64,000 nucleotides of DNA from Microbacteriaceae bacterium VKM Ac-2855 (lineage in GTDB: Bacteria > Actinomycetota > Actinomycetes > Actinomycetales > Microbacteriaceae), in NCBI GenBank assembly GCA_013204985.1, contig JABMLG010000001.1, forward strand, positions 554,574-618,573, in the 5' to 3' direction. The translations under genes were made by a program, and so were the position numbers. Within the stretch, counting starts at the first letter, position 1. Every line of letters starts with the position of its first letter. Of this stretch, positions 19,381 to 28,333 are shown one piece after another. The notes beneath the pieces are model-generated. The model saw only the letters and a program-made list of their open reading frames with translations, ran no database searches and was not told the DNA's origin.

Positions 19381-20454
19381 ATGACTGCACAACTCCGCGT
19401 CGCCCTCGTCGGCGCCGGCTACTGGGGGCCGAACCTGGCCCGGAACTTCGCCGCGAGCGACGATTGGAATCTGGTCGCCGTCTGCGACCCGGACAACGCT
19501 CGGGCCCGTGCGGTCGCCGCCGCGAACGGCGACGTCGCCGTGCACGACTCGCTCTCGGCGGCGATCGCGAACCACCACCTCGACGCCGTCGCCATCGCGA
19601 CCCCCGCCCGAACGCATCACGGCATCGCGATGACCGCGATCGCGGCGGGGCTGCACGTGCTGGTCGAGAAGCCGCTCGCCGATTCGAGCGACCGCGGCGC
19701 CGAGATGGTCGACGCCGCGCAGGCGGAGGGTCTGGTACTGATGGCCGATCACACCTACTGCTACACCCCGGCGGTGCTGAAGATCCGCGAATTGATCGCG
19801 AACGGCTCGCTCGGCGACATCCTTTTCGTCGACGCGGTGCGGATCAACCTGGGCCTCATCCAGCCCGATGTCGACGTGTTCTGGGACCTGGCGCCGCACG
19901 ATCTCTCCATCCTCGACTTCGTCCTGCCGGGTGGTCTGCGCGGTGGAGCGGTGGCCGCCCAGGGCTCCGATCCGCTGCACGCCGGTCGCTCCTGCGTCGG
20001 CTACTTCACTCTCCCGCTCGGCTCCGGTGCCGTCGCCACCGTGCACGTCAACTGGTTGAGCCCGACGAAGATCCGGCGGATGGTGATCGGCGGCAGCAAG
20101 CGCACGCTGGTCTGGGACGATCTCAACCCCGTACAGCGCCTCAGCGTCTTCGACCGCGGCGTCGATCTCGGGACCTCCTCCGTTCTCGGAGCCGACAAGC
20201 GCACGGCGGCGATCTCGTACCGGTTGGGCGACACATGGTCGCCCGCTCTGCCGGAGCGCGAACCACTGCGTGACATGGTCTCGGAGTTCGCCGCGAGCAT
20301 CCGAGAGGGTCGCGCCCCGCGGACCGACGGGCGGGCCGCGCTGCGGGTGCTCTCGGTCTTGGAGGCGATCCGCAGCAATCTCGATGACGGCGGGCAGATC
20401 AGCACCATCTCCGCACCGGCTCTCCGACTGGAGGACGCTTCGTGGATGATCTGA
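19381..20454 (+). CDS. Gfo/Idh/MocA family sugar dehydrogenase (WlbA-like)
   Basis: This 357-residue NAD(P)-dependent oxidoreductase has a Rossmann start RVALVGAGYWGPNLARNF and the catalytic-region motif EKPLADSS near residue 97. The phrase GAGYWGPNLARN is typical of WlbA-like enzymes, which oxidise C3 of UDP-N-acetyl-glucosaminuronate before transamination. A ribosome site GAAGGA lies eight bases before ATG 19381. It is followed with overlap by an epimerase, an aminotransferase and an acetyltransferase, which supports an amino-sugar pathway. The exact substrate is inference. Confidence 0.87.
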   Translation: MTAQLRVALVGAGYWGPNLARNFAASDDWNLVAVCDPDNARARAVAAANGDVAVHDSLSAAIANHHLDAVAIATPARTHHGIAMTAIAAGLHVLVEKPLADSSDRGAEMVDAAQAEGLVLMADHTYCYTPAVLKIRELIANGSLGDILFVDAVRINLGLIQPDVDVFWDLAPHDLSILDFVLPGGLRGGAVAAQGSDPLHAGRSCVGYFTLPLGSGAVATVHVNWLSPTKIRRMVIGGSKRTLVWDDLNPVQRLSVFDRGVDLGTSSVLGADKRTAAISYRLGDTWSPALPEREPLRDMVSEFAASIREGRAPRTDGRAALRVLSVLEAIRSNLDDGGQISTISAPALRLEDASWMI

Positions 20455-21491
20455 CCACCCAGGATCTCGCACCGCGCGCACTGGCCGGGGCGGAGGTGCT
20501 CGTCACCGGCGGGGCGGGCACGATCGGCTCGACTCTGGTCGACCAGCTGCTGGACGCCGGCGTCGCGCGCATCGACGTGCTCGACAACTTCGTCCGGGGC
20601 CGCCGCGAGAACCTCGCGACCGCCTTCGGCCGACCGGGAGCGAGCGGTCGGTTGCGCGTCGTGGAGGGCGATCTCGCGGATCGGGAGCTCGTGCACGACC
20701 TCGTCCGCGGCAAGGACGTCGTCTTCCACCAGGCGGCGATCCGGATCACCCAGTGCGCCGAGGATCCGCGTCTCGCGCTGGAGGTTCTCGTCGACGGCAG
20801 CTTCACCGTCTACGAGGCCGCCGCCGCTCACGGTGTCGGCCGCGTCGTCGCCGCCTCCAGCGCTTCGGTCTACGGCCTCGCCGCCCGCTTCCCGACGCAC
20901 GAGCAGCACCACCCCTACGCCAACGACACCTTCTACGGCGCGGCGAAGACCTTCACCGAGGGGATGCTGGCGAGCTTCGCCGCCATGAACGGCCTCGACT
21001 CCGTGACGCTGCGCTACTTCAACGTCTACGGGCCGCGGATGGACGTGCACGGCCTGTACACGGAGGTGCTGGTTCGCTGGATGGAGCGGATCGAAGCCGG
21101 GCTGGCGCCGATCGTGATGGGCGACGGACGACAGACGATGGACTTCGTCTTCGTCGAGGACGTCGCGCGGGCGAACCTCCGCGCAGCGACGGCGCCCGGA
21201 CACGGCTATCTCGGCGCCTTCAACGTGGGCACCGGGGTGGAGACGAGCCTGCTCGAACTCGCCCGGACGCTGCTGCACGTGATGGACTCGCCCCTCGCTG
21301 TGGAGTTCGCGCCGGCCCGCGGCGTCAACGCAGTCACCCGTCGGCTCGCCGACACCCGGCGCGCCCGCGACGAGCTCGGCTTCATCGCATCCGTTCGGCT
21401 CGAGGAGGGGCTGCGCCGGCTCGTGTCCTGGTGGCGCGCTGAGCGCATCGCCGCGAATCCGGCCGTTCCCGTTCTGGACGAGGTGCGCTGA
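20442..21491 (+). CDS. NAD-dependent epimerase/dehydratase (extended SDR)
   Basis: This 349-residue extended SDR has the cofactor motif VLVTGGAGTIGS (residues about 17-28), the catalytic Ser region SSASVYG and the YxxxK motif as YGAAK near residue 166. It then shows LRYFNVYGPRMD and the C-terminal block DFVFVEDVARAN, matching UDP-sugar 4-epimerase or dehydratase relatives. It overlaps the previous gene by 13 bases. It could make the 4-keto or epimerised precursor used by the neighbouring aminotransferase; sugar specificity is unknown. Confidence 0.88.
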   Translation: MDDLTTQDLAPRALAGAEVLVTGGAGTIGSTLVDQLLDAGVARIDVLDNFVRGRRENLATAFGRPGASGRLRVVEGDLADRELVHDLVRGKDVVFHQAAIRITQCAEDPRLALEVLVDGSFTVYEAAAAHGVGRVVAASSASVYGLAARFPTHEQHHPYANDTFYGAAKTFTEGMLASFAAMNGLDSVTLRYFNVYGPRMDVHGLYTEVLVRWMERIEAGLAPIVMGDGRQTMDFVFVEDVARANLRAATAPGHGYLGAFNVGTGVETSLLELARTLLHVMDSPLAVEFAPARGVNAVTRRLADTRRARDELGFIASVRLEEGLRRLVSWWRAERIAANPAVPVLDEVR

Positions 21492-22657
21492 TGGAACGCA
21501 TCAACGTCATGCAGCCCTCCCTCGGCGACGACGAGGTCGCCGCGCTGGCCGACGTGATCGCCTCCGGCTGGGTCGCCCAGGGCCCCCGGGTCGCCGAGTT
21601 CGAACGCGGGTTCGCCGCGGCCCAGCAGATCGACGAAGCGGTGGCGCTGTCGAGCTGCACCGCGGCGCTGCACCTCGCGCTGCTCGCCGTCGGTGTCGGC
21701 GCGGGTGACGACGTCGTCGTGCCGTCCTTCTCCTTCATCGCCACCGCGAACGCCGCCGCCTACGTGGGCGCCCGCGCCGTCTTCGCCGACGTGGACCGGA
21801 CCACGGGCAACCTGACCGCGCAGACGGTTCGCGAGGCGCTCACCCCGCGGACGACGGCGGTCATCGCGGTCGACCAGGGCGGGGTTCCGGTCGATCTCGC
21901 CGCGATCCGCTCGGTGACCGATCCGCTCGGGATCGTGGTGATCGAGGACGCCGCGTGCGGGGCCGGTTCCCAGTACGCGGGCCGCCCCGTGGGGGCCGGT
22001 GCGTTGGTCTGCACCTGGTCGTTCCACCCGCGCAAGGTGCTGACGACCGGCGAAGGCGGCATGCTGACCACCTCGGATGCCGGAATCGCAGCGCGCGTAC
22101 GCACCTTGCGCGAGCACGCGATGTCCGTCTCGGCCGCGGATCGACACGCGAGCGTGCTGGCGCCCGCCGAACGGTACGACGAGATCGGCTTCAACTTCCG
22201 GATGACGGATCTGCAGGCTGCGATCGGGCTGGTGCAGCTGAGCAAGCTGCCCGGGTTCATCCGTCGTCGTCGCGAACTGGCCGCCCGTTACACGGCTGCG
22301 TTCGCCGATGTGCCCGGGCTGCGTGCCGTCGCCGATCCTGCCTGCGGCACCAGCAACTTCCAGTCGTACTGGGTGGAGGTCGGGCCCGACTTCGGCCGAT
22401 CGCGGGACGAGCTGCTGCTCGCCCTGGCCGAGAACGGCGTGTCGGCACGTCGCGGCATCATGGCCGCGCATCTGCAGCCGGCCTACCGCGACCGCGACAC
22501 CGGCGACGCTTCGCTCGACGTGACCGAGCACCTGACGGCGAACACCCTCATTCTCCCCCTCTTCCACGCGATGACCTGGGTCCAGCAGTCCCACGTGATC
22601 GCGACCGTGCTGCGCGCCGCCGCGCCTCGAACGATCGGAGCCGTCGCCCGTGTCTGA
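21491..22657 (+). CDS. DegT/DnrJ/EryC1/StrS sugar aminotransferase
   Basis: This is a PLP-dependent, glutamate-using sugar aminotransferase of 388 residues. Family marks are the opening INVMQPSLGDDEV, GPRVAEFERGFA, the Asp/Ala cluster VVIEDAACGAGS and the PLP lysine region SFHPRKVLTTGEGG near residue 184. NFRMTDLQAAIGLVQL follows. It overlaps the epimerase stop by one base (TGATG). With the dehydrogenase upstream and acetyltransferase downstream it probably installs the amino group of an acetamido sugar. A second, different aminotransferase lies at 24832. Confidence 0.92.
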   Translation: MERINVMQPSLGDDEVAALADVIASGWVAQGPRVAEFERGFAAAQQIDEAVALSSCTAALHLALLAVGVGAGDDVVVPSFSFIATANAAAYVGARAVFADVDRTTGNLTAQTVREALTPRTTAVIAVDQGGVPVDLAAIRSVTDPLGIVVIEDAACGAGSQYAGRPVGAGALVCTWSFHPRKVLTTGEGGMLTTSDAGIAARVRTLREHAMSVSAADRHASVLAPAERYDEIGFNFRMTDLQAAIGLVQLSKLPGFIRRRRELAARYTAAFADVPGLRAVADPACGTSNFQSYWVEVGPDFGRSRDELLLALAENGVSARRGIMAAHLQPAYRDRDTGDASLDVTEHLTANTLILPLFHAMTWVQQSHVIATVLRAAAPRTIGAVARV

Positions 22658-23300
22658 ACTCCTCCTCGTCGGCGCGAGCGGGCTCGCCCGCGAGGCGCTC
22701 GCGATCCTCGCCGCCAGTCGCAGCCACCGCCTGGTCGGCGTGGTCGACGACGTCGAGAGTCGGTGGGGCAGCACGATCGACGGCGTCGGGGTGATCGGGG
22801 GGCTCGACACGATCACGCACCATCCCTCGGCGAAGCTGCTGATCTGCGTCGGCCACGGCAGCACCCGAGCGCGCATCGCGGCACGCCTCGCCGCGGCCGG
22901 CGTGCCGGATGCCCGCTATGCGCGACTGATCCATCCGCTCGTACAGGTGCCGCGAACCGTGCACGTGGGCGTGGGCAGCATCGTCTTCGCGGGAGTGGTC
23001 ATGACGGCGGATGTCGTGCTCGGCCGCCACGTGGTCGCGATGCCGAACGTGACGTTGACCCACGGCAATCGGATCGACTCGTTCGTCACGCTCTGCGCCG
23101 GGGTCACCCTCGGCGGCGGAGTCCGGGTGGGCGAAGAGGCCTACCTCGGCATGCGATCGTGCGTTCGCGAGAGGGTGCGGATCGGCGCCCGGTCGACGCT
23201 CGGGATGGGCGCCGTCCTGCTGCGTGATCAGCCGGCCGGAGAGACGTGGATCGGTGTGCCCGCCGCAGCTCACACACCCGTCGGCGGGAACCGGCGATGA
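22650..23300 (+). CDS. PglD/NeuD-like sugar O/N-acetyltransferase
   Basis: This 216-residue protein has two parts: an N-terminal nucleotide-sugar-binding Rossmann-like domain (ELLLVGASGLAREALAIL) and a left-handed beta-helix of hexapeptide repeats (about residues 95-205). The helix carries FAGVVMTADVVLGRHVV, NVTLTHGNRIDS and WIGVPAA. This layout matches PglD/NeuD acetyltransferases, which acetylate an amino group made by the preceding aminotransferase. It overlaps that gene by eight bases, consistent with acting on its product. Confidence 0.9.
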   Translation: MSELLLVGASGLAREALAILAASRSHRLVGVVDDVESRWGSTIDGVGVIGGLDTITHHPSAKLLICVGHGSTRARIAARLAAAGVPDARYARLIHPLVQVPRTVHVGVGSIVFAGVVMTADVVLGRHVVAMPNVTLTHGNRIDSFVTLCAGVTLGGGVRVGEEAYLGMRSCVRERVRIGARSTLGMGAVLLRDQPAGETWIGVPAAAHTPVGGNRR

Positions 23301-24835
23301 TCCGGCGCGGCCTGGCGTGGAGCGCCCTCAACACCGTCGTGATCCGAGTGGGATCGCTGGCATTGGGCATCCTGCTGGCACGACTGCTGACACCCGAACA
23401 GTTCGGCGTCTACGCGCTGGCGCTCAGCGTGCAAGCAGTGTTGATGACACTGGCCGACCTGGGCCTGAGTGCCGATCTCGTGCGCGCCGAGGACGCCGAG
23501 CGACGTGCGCCGACCGTTGCGAGCCTCGGTCTGACCGCCGGCTTCCTGCTCATGGTCGCGATGCTCGCTGCGGCGGCCCCGGTCGCCGAGCTGCTCGGCA
23601 GCCCCGCCTCGACCGGTGTACTCGCCGCGCTCGCACCGACCCTTCTGCTCGCGGGGGCAGGCGTCGTGCCTCTCGCACTCCTCCAGCGGCGCTTCGATCA
23701 GCGCCGCCTCTTCTTCGTCGCGCTCGTCGACTTCACCGTGTCGACGGCCGTCACCCTCGCGCTGCTCGCCGTCGGCGCCGGTGTCATCTCGCTCGCTATC
23801 GGTCGGCTGTGCGCGATGTCTGCGGCACTCGTGCTGCAGTTCCTGCTCGCCGGGGTGGCCCCGCGCCTGGGGCTGGACCGCTCGCTGCTGCCGTCGGTGC
23901 TGCGGTTCGGGCTGCCGGTGGCCGGCGCCAACCTGCTCTCGTGGGCCGTGCTGGGCTCCGACAAGATCGTCGTCGCCGCTCTCGCCGATCCGGTCGCGCT
24001 CGGCTTCTACGTCCTCGCCTTCAACGTGTCGACGTGGCCGATGACCGCCCTCGGACAGGTGGTGCGCTCCGTCGCCCTTCCCGCGTTCGCGCGCTCCCGC
24101 TCCGTCGCGCAGCAGGCGCTGCCCGCGGCTCTCGGGGTCACCTGGGCGCTGGCCCTGCCGCTCGGCGTCGCTCTCGCGGTTCTGGCCGAGCCGCTCGTGT
24201 CGGTCGTCTACGGCACGGTCTGGCTGCCCGCCGCCTCCGCCTTGGCCGGTCTGGGTCTCGTCGGCGCTCTCCGCGTCGTCTTCGACCTCTTCGCTTCGGC
24301 TCTGCTCGCCGACGGCGCTGCCGGTGCCGTCGCGGCGGTTCAGGCCGCCTGGCTGGTGGGTCTGATGGCCGTGCTCATCCCCGCGACCGCGGTGTGGGGC
24401 TTCACCGGTGCGGCGTGGGCACACGTCGCCGCGGCCGCCGTCGTCGTGCTGCCGCTCTACCTGCTGGCGTTCCGACGCGACGGTCACCGCCTGGCTCCGC
24501 TTCTCGGTGCGCTCTGGCCACCCGTCCTCGCCGTGATCCCCGCCGCCGCGGTCGCGGCAGCCGTGCCCGCGCTGCTGAACGCACCCAGCGCGTGGCTGAC
24601 GCTGATGGTCGGCGGCGTCGGCGCCGGCGGGCTCTACCTGCTTCTGCTCCTGCCGTGGTGGCGCCGTCGTCTCCGCACCCTCACCGCCCTCCGCCCCACC
24701 GCCCTCCAACCCGCCGCCCTCGGCCCCACCGCCGCGTCCGGTGAGCCGCTCGACGACGCGCTCGACGGTTCCCTCGACACCCCAGTCCCTGCATCCGATC
24801 CCGTTCCCACCTCCCTCGGAAGGACCCTTCCATGA
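23297..24835 (+). CDS. Wzx-type oligosaccharide flippase
   Basis: This 512-residue polytopic membrane protein of the polysaccharide-transporter (MATE-like) family has about 14 hydrophobic segments. It begins MIRRGLAWSALNTVVIRVGS with the typical GILLARLLTPEQFGVYAL block, and has SDKIVVAALADPVALGFYVLA later. It would flip the lipid-linked repeat unit to the outer face. ATG 23297 overlaps the previous stop (ATGA). After the last helix comes a hydrophilic tail of about 45 residues with repeated Ala/Pro/Leu/Thr units, unusual for the family. Confidence 0.9.
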   Translation: MIRRGLAWSALNTVVIRVGSLALGILLARLLTPEQFGVYALALSVQAVLMTLADLGLSADLVRAEDAERRAPTVASLGLTAGFLLMVAMLAAAAPVAELLGSPASTGVLAALAPTLLLAGAGVVPLALLQRRFDQRRLFFVALVDFTVSTAVTLALLAVGAGVISLAIGRLCAMSAALVLQFLLAGVAPRLGLDRSLLPSVLRFGLPVAGANLLSWAVLGSDKIVVAALADPVALGFYVLAFNVSTWPMTALGQVVRSVALPAFARSRSVAQQALPAALGVTWALALPLGVALAVLAEPLVSVVYGTVWLPAASALAGLGLVGALRVVFDLFASALLADGAAGAVAAVQAAWLVGLMAVLIPATAVWGFTGAAWAHVAAAAVVVLPLYLLAFRRDGHRLAPLLGALWPPVLAVIPAAAVAAAVPALLNAPSAWLTLMVGGVGAGGLYLLLLLPWWRRRLRTLTALRPTALQPAALGPTAASGEPLDDALDGSLDTPVPASDPVPTSLGRTLP

Positions 24836-26007
24836 GCTCCGCACGCGCACCTCTTACCCACGCCGCCGTCGCGGCGGCGCCGACGGTCGTCCCTTTCGCC
24901 GACCTGGCACTGCTGCATCGCCGCGTCGAGCATCGGATCCGCTCCGCCATCGAACGGGTGCTGGACGACAGCGCCTACGTGCTCGGCCACGAGGTCGATG
25001 CCTTCGAGCGCTCCTTCGCCGATTACTGCGGAGTGCCGCACGCGATCGGCGTCGGCAACGGAACGGACGCGCTCGAACTCGCGCTCCGTGCCGCCGGCCT
25101 GCGTCCGGGCGATGACGTGCTCGTCCCGGCGAACAGCTTCGTGGCCACCGCCGAAGGCGTCGTCCGCGCCGGCGGGGTGCCCGTGTTCGTGGACTGCGAC
25201 GACGACGGACTGATCGACGTGGAGGACGCGGTCCGGGCACGGACCCTGCGGACCCGGGCGGTGATGGCGGTGCACCTCTACGGTCAGTGCGCACCGATCG
25301 AGCTGCTGCGCGAGGCGCTCGGCCCCGAGGTGATCGTGGTGGAGGATGCGGCCCAGGCGCAGGGAGCCCGACGCAACTGGGCACGGGCTGGCTCGCTCGG
25401 CGATGTCGCCGGCACGAGCTTCTACCCGGGTAAGAACCTCGGCGCCTACGGCGACGGCGGCGCGGTGCTGACCCCCGACGCCGAGATCGCGGATCGCGTA
25501 CGGATGCTGCGCAACCACGGCGGCATCGCCCGCTACGAGCACCGCATCGTCGGCACCAATTCTCGGCTCGACGGTCTGCAGGCCGCCATTCTGGCCGTCA
25601 AGCTGGAGCAGCTCGATCGCTGGAACGACGAGCGGCGCGCCGCGGCCGAGTACTACGCCGAATTGCTGGGCGACGTGCCGGGCGTGGAACTGCCGCGGAC
25701 GGCGATCGAGAACGAACACGTCTTCCACTTGTACGTCATCCGACTCGATGATCGCGATCGGATGCACGACGCACTCGCGGCCGCGGGTATCGGCACGGGC
25801 GTGCACTACCCCACCCCGATCCACCGTCTCGCCGCCTTCGCCTCCCCCACTCAGCGCACGCTCCCCCGGGCCGAGAGTCAAGCTCGGCGGATCCTCTCGC
25901 TGCCGATGTTCCCCGGCATCACACGGCCGCAACAGGAATACGTGGCCGATAACCTGAGCGCCGTCCTCGGAGCCAGGGTTCCCTTCGCGGCGGCGGTGGG
26001 CGCATGA
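24832..26007 (+). CDS. Second DegT/DnrJ/EryC1/StrS sugar aminotransferase
   Basis: This 391-residue PLP enzyme is clearly different from the one at 21491. It has FADLALLHRRVEHRIR, YVLGHEVDAFERSFADYCG and GVGNGTDALELALRAAG, then VVEDAAQAQGA and the PLP lysine in SFYPGKNLGAYGDGGA near residue 202. RLDGLQAAILAVKL and VHYPTPIH follow. These marks are close to FdtB/QdtB/WlbE-type 3-keto-sugar aminotransferases. GGAAGGA lies before the ATG, which overlaps the flippase stop. A partner N-acetyltransferase of the WlbB/QdtC kind lies at 33449-34072. Confidence 0.92.
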   Translation: MSSARAPLTHAAVAAAPTVVPFADLALLHRRVEHRIRSAIERVLDDSAYVLGHEVDAFERSFADYCGVPHAIGVGNGTDALELALRAAGLRPGDDVLVPANSFVATAEGVVRAGGVPVFVDCDDDGLIDVEDAVRARTLRTRAVMAVHLYGQCAPIELLREALGPEVIVVEDAAQAQGARRNWARAGSLGDVAGTSFYPGKNLGAYGDGGAVLTPDAEIADRVRMLRNHGGIARYEHRIVGTNSRLDGLQAAILAVKLEQLDRWNDERRAAAEYYAELLGDVPGVELPRTAIENEHVFHLYVIRLDDRDRMHDALAAAGIGTGVHYPTPIHRLAAFASPTQRTLPRAESQARRILSLPMFPGITRPQQEYVADNLSAVLGARVPFAAAVGA

Positions 26008-27095
26008 ACGCGCACGTGATCGCCCGGCGGCTGCCCATGCCCTCCGCCGCGAACGCGTCGGCGAGCGTCTCGGTGCTGATGCCCCTGTACGACTACGCCC
26101 GCTACCTCGAGGAGGCCGCCGCGAGCGTTCTGTCGCAAGAAGGCGTGCAGGTACAGCTGGTCATCGTCGACGACCACTCGAACGACGACGGTCTCGCCGT
26201 CGCTCGCCGCATCGCCGCTGCGGATCCGAGGGTCGCCGTCATCGCCAGTGCGGTCAACCGTGGGCCGGTGGCCGCGGTGAACGCCGCGCTCGAGGTCGCA
26301 ACGGGCGAGTTCCTCTGGTACCTCGACGCGGACGACCTGGTCACACCCGGTGCCCTCGCGCGCGCCGTCGCCGTGGCTCGAGCGCATCCGTCCGTCTCGC
26401 TCGTCTACGGGCATCCGCTGCACTACTCGGGGCCGACGCCGCCCACCCCTCGCACCGACGCCTCCGGCATCCTGCTCTTCCGCGGAACCGACTGGCTGGC
26501 CGACCGCTGCCGCACGGGGCTGAACGTGATCACGTCCTGCGAAGTCCTGCTGCGCCGCTCCGCCGTCGACGAGGTCGGCGGACCGAGCCCCCTGCCGCAC
26601 ACCTACGACATGGAATGGTGGATGCGGGTCGCCTCGGTGGGTGATGTGGCCTATGTGCAGGGTGTCGACCAGGCGTGGCACCGGGAGCACCCCGGATCCC
26701 GCTCCGCCGAGAATGCGACGCCGCTGATCGACCTCTTCGAGCGTCGACGCGCCTTCGTCACGTTCTTCGATCTGCGCACGCCCTACCTCGAACACGCGGC
26801 GAGCCTTCGCGCCGAAGCGGAACGCGCCCTCGCGGCCGGGGCGCTCGAGAAGGCGTGCCAACTGCTCGACGGTGGTCACTGCGGCCCGGCGGAGGCATCA
26901 GGTTACGAGGCCTTCGCGCTGGCGACCTGCGGGCGGGCGCGCGAGTTGCCCGAGTGGCGACGGTGGCAGTCGCGAAAGCGGCTCGGCGAGCGCTGGACGC
27001 AGACCGATCCCCGTTTCCTCGTCGAGCGGGTCGTGCGGCGACTCCGGAGCGATCGCAGTTGGCGCGCCTGGGAGACGACGGGACTGTTCCGATGA
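26004..27095 (+). CDS. Family 2 glycosyltransferase
   Basis: This 363-residue inverting GT-A enzyme shows the GT2 fold start VSVLMPLYDYARYLEEA, the nucleotide-binding VIVDDHSNDDG, and the metal-binding DADD in FLWYLDADDLV. A later acceptor-site DMEWWMR block and a C-terminal helical region complete it. No membrane helix is evident, so it should act on the inner leaflet. It overlaps both neighbours by four bases (ATGA). Confidence 0.9.
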   Translation: MNAHVIARRLPMPSAANASASVSVLMPLYDYARYLEEAAASVLSQEGVQVQLVIVDDHSNDDGLAVARRIAAADPRVAVIASAVNRGPVAAVNAALEVATGEFLWYLDADDLVTPGALARAVAVARAHPSVSLVYGHPLHYSGPTPPTPRTDASGILLFRGTDWLADRCRTGLNVITSCEVLLRRSAVDEVGGPSPLPHTYDMEWWMRVASVGDVAYVQGVDQAWHREHPGSRSAENATPLIDLFERRRAFVTFFDLRTPYLEHAASLRAEAERALAAGALEKACQLLDGGHCGPAEASGYEAFALATCGRARELPEWRRWQSRKRLGERWTQTDPRFLVERVVRRLRSDRSWRAWETTGLFR

Positions 27096-28333
27096 ACGCC
27101 TCCCTCGCCCTCCTGCGCCGGCTGCGACGCAGCGGCGGCCGCGACGTCGCCCAGCGCCTGGTCCGTCGGCTCTCCGATCGTCTCGGTGCCGCAGCGCTCG
27201 ATTTCCCGATCCTCGAACACGACATCGCCGACTCGACGCGCCTCACTCTGCCGCCGTCACCTCGGCCGGGAGCGGCCGGCGCGCGCCTCGGCTTCATCTG
27301 CACTCCAGCCGACGCCGGATCGGGTGGCCACACCACGCTGTTCCGGATGGTGCAGAGCCTGGTCGAACGCGGCCACGCGTGCACGTTGTTCCTCTACGAC
27401 CGGCACGCGGCCGATTTCGAGACGCGGCGCGGAATCATCCGCGCCGCCTGGCCTTGGCTGGACGTCGAGTTCCGCGACGTCGAGGCCGGGATCAGCGGCG
27501 TGGACGCGTGCGTTGCGACCTCGTGGGAGACCGCGCACGTGCTCGCGACGCACGGCACGGCGCCGATGGCGCGGCTCGCGTTCGTGCAGGACTACGAACC
27601 GCTGTTCCATCCCCGCGGCACTCTCGCGGCGCTCGCCGAGGACAGCTACCGCTTCGGCTTCCGCACCATCGCACTGGGCGCCATGGTCGCGGGTCACCTC
27701 CGTGATCTCGGCGTCGATGTCGATGAGGCGCCGTTCGGCTGCGACACCGCTACCTACGCGCTCGAGAACCCGAACGGACCGCGTGCCGGGGTGGTCTTCT
27801 ACGCGAAGCCGAGCTCCGACCGCCGGGGGTACCTCCTCGGCAAGAAGGCACTCGAGCTGTTCCACGAGCGGCATCCCGAGCAGCCGATCCACCTCTACGG
27901 CGCTCGCGTCGCCGACTGGTCGATCCCCGTCGTCCAGCACGGGATGCTGCGCCCGGCCGAGCTGGCCACGCTCTATAACGGGGCACTCGCCGGCATCGCG
28001 CTCTCGTTCACCAACATCTCCCTCGTCGCCGAGGAGCTTCTCGCGTGCGGCGCCGTCGCCGTGGTGAACGACTCCCCCGACGCGCGCGCCGACCTGCCCC
28101 ATCCGGAGGCCCGCTGGGCCCTCGCCACCCCGGGAGCCATCGCCGACGCCCTCGCCGACGTCGTCGAGCGCACGGATGCCGCTCGCCCGATCCGTTGCGC
28201 CGCGATGGTCCGCTCCGGCTGGGCTCCCGCCGCCGAGATCGTGGCACGCGTGATCGACGACGAGCTCGAGCCGAGCCCGCGACACCTCAGGGCCCGATCG
28301 ACGGGCACGATCCGATCGGAGACGCGCTCGTGA
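27092..28333 (+). CDS. WsaF-like family 4 glycosyltransferase
   Basis: This 413-residue glycosyltransferase starts at ATG 27092. It has ADAGSGGHTTLFRMVQSLVERG, AFVQDYEPLFHPRG and YAKPSSDRRGYLLGKKALELF, followed by LSFTNISLVAEELLACG. These blocks recall the WsaF rhamnosyltransferase type of GT4 enzymes. Rhamnose transfer is therefore possible, but no dTDP-rhamnose genes lie in the window. It overlaps both neighbours by four bases. Confidence 0.8.
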   Translation: MNASLALLRRLRRSGGRDVAQRLVRRLSDRLGAAALDFPILEHDIADSTRLTLPPSPRPGAAGARLGFICTPADAGSGGHTTLFRMVQSLVERGHACTLFLYDRHAADFETRRGIIRAAWPWLDVEFRDVEAGISGVDACVATSWETAHVLATHGTAPMARLAFVQDYEPLFHPRGTLAALAEDSYRFGFRTIALGAMVAGHLRDLGVDVDEAPFGCDTATYALENPNGPRAGVVFYAKPSSDRRGYLLGKKALELFHERHPEQPIHLYGARVADWSIPVVQHGMLRPAELATLYNGALAGIALSFTNISLVAEELLACGAVAVVNDSPDARADLPHPEARWALATPGAIADALADVVERTDAARPIRCAAMVRSGWAPAAEIVARVIDDELEPSPRHLRARSTGTIRSETRS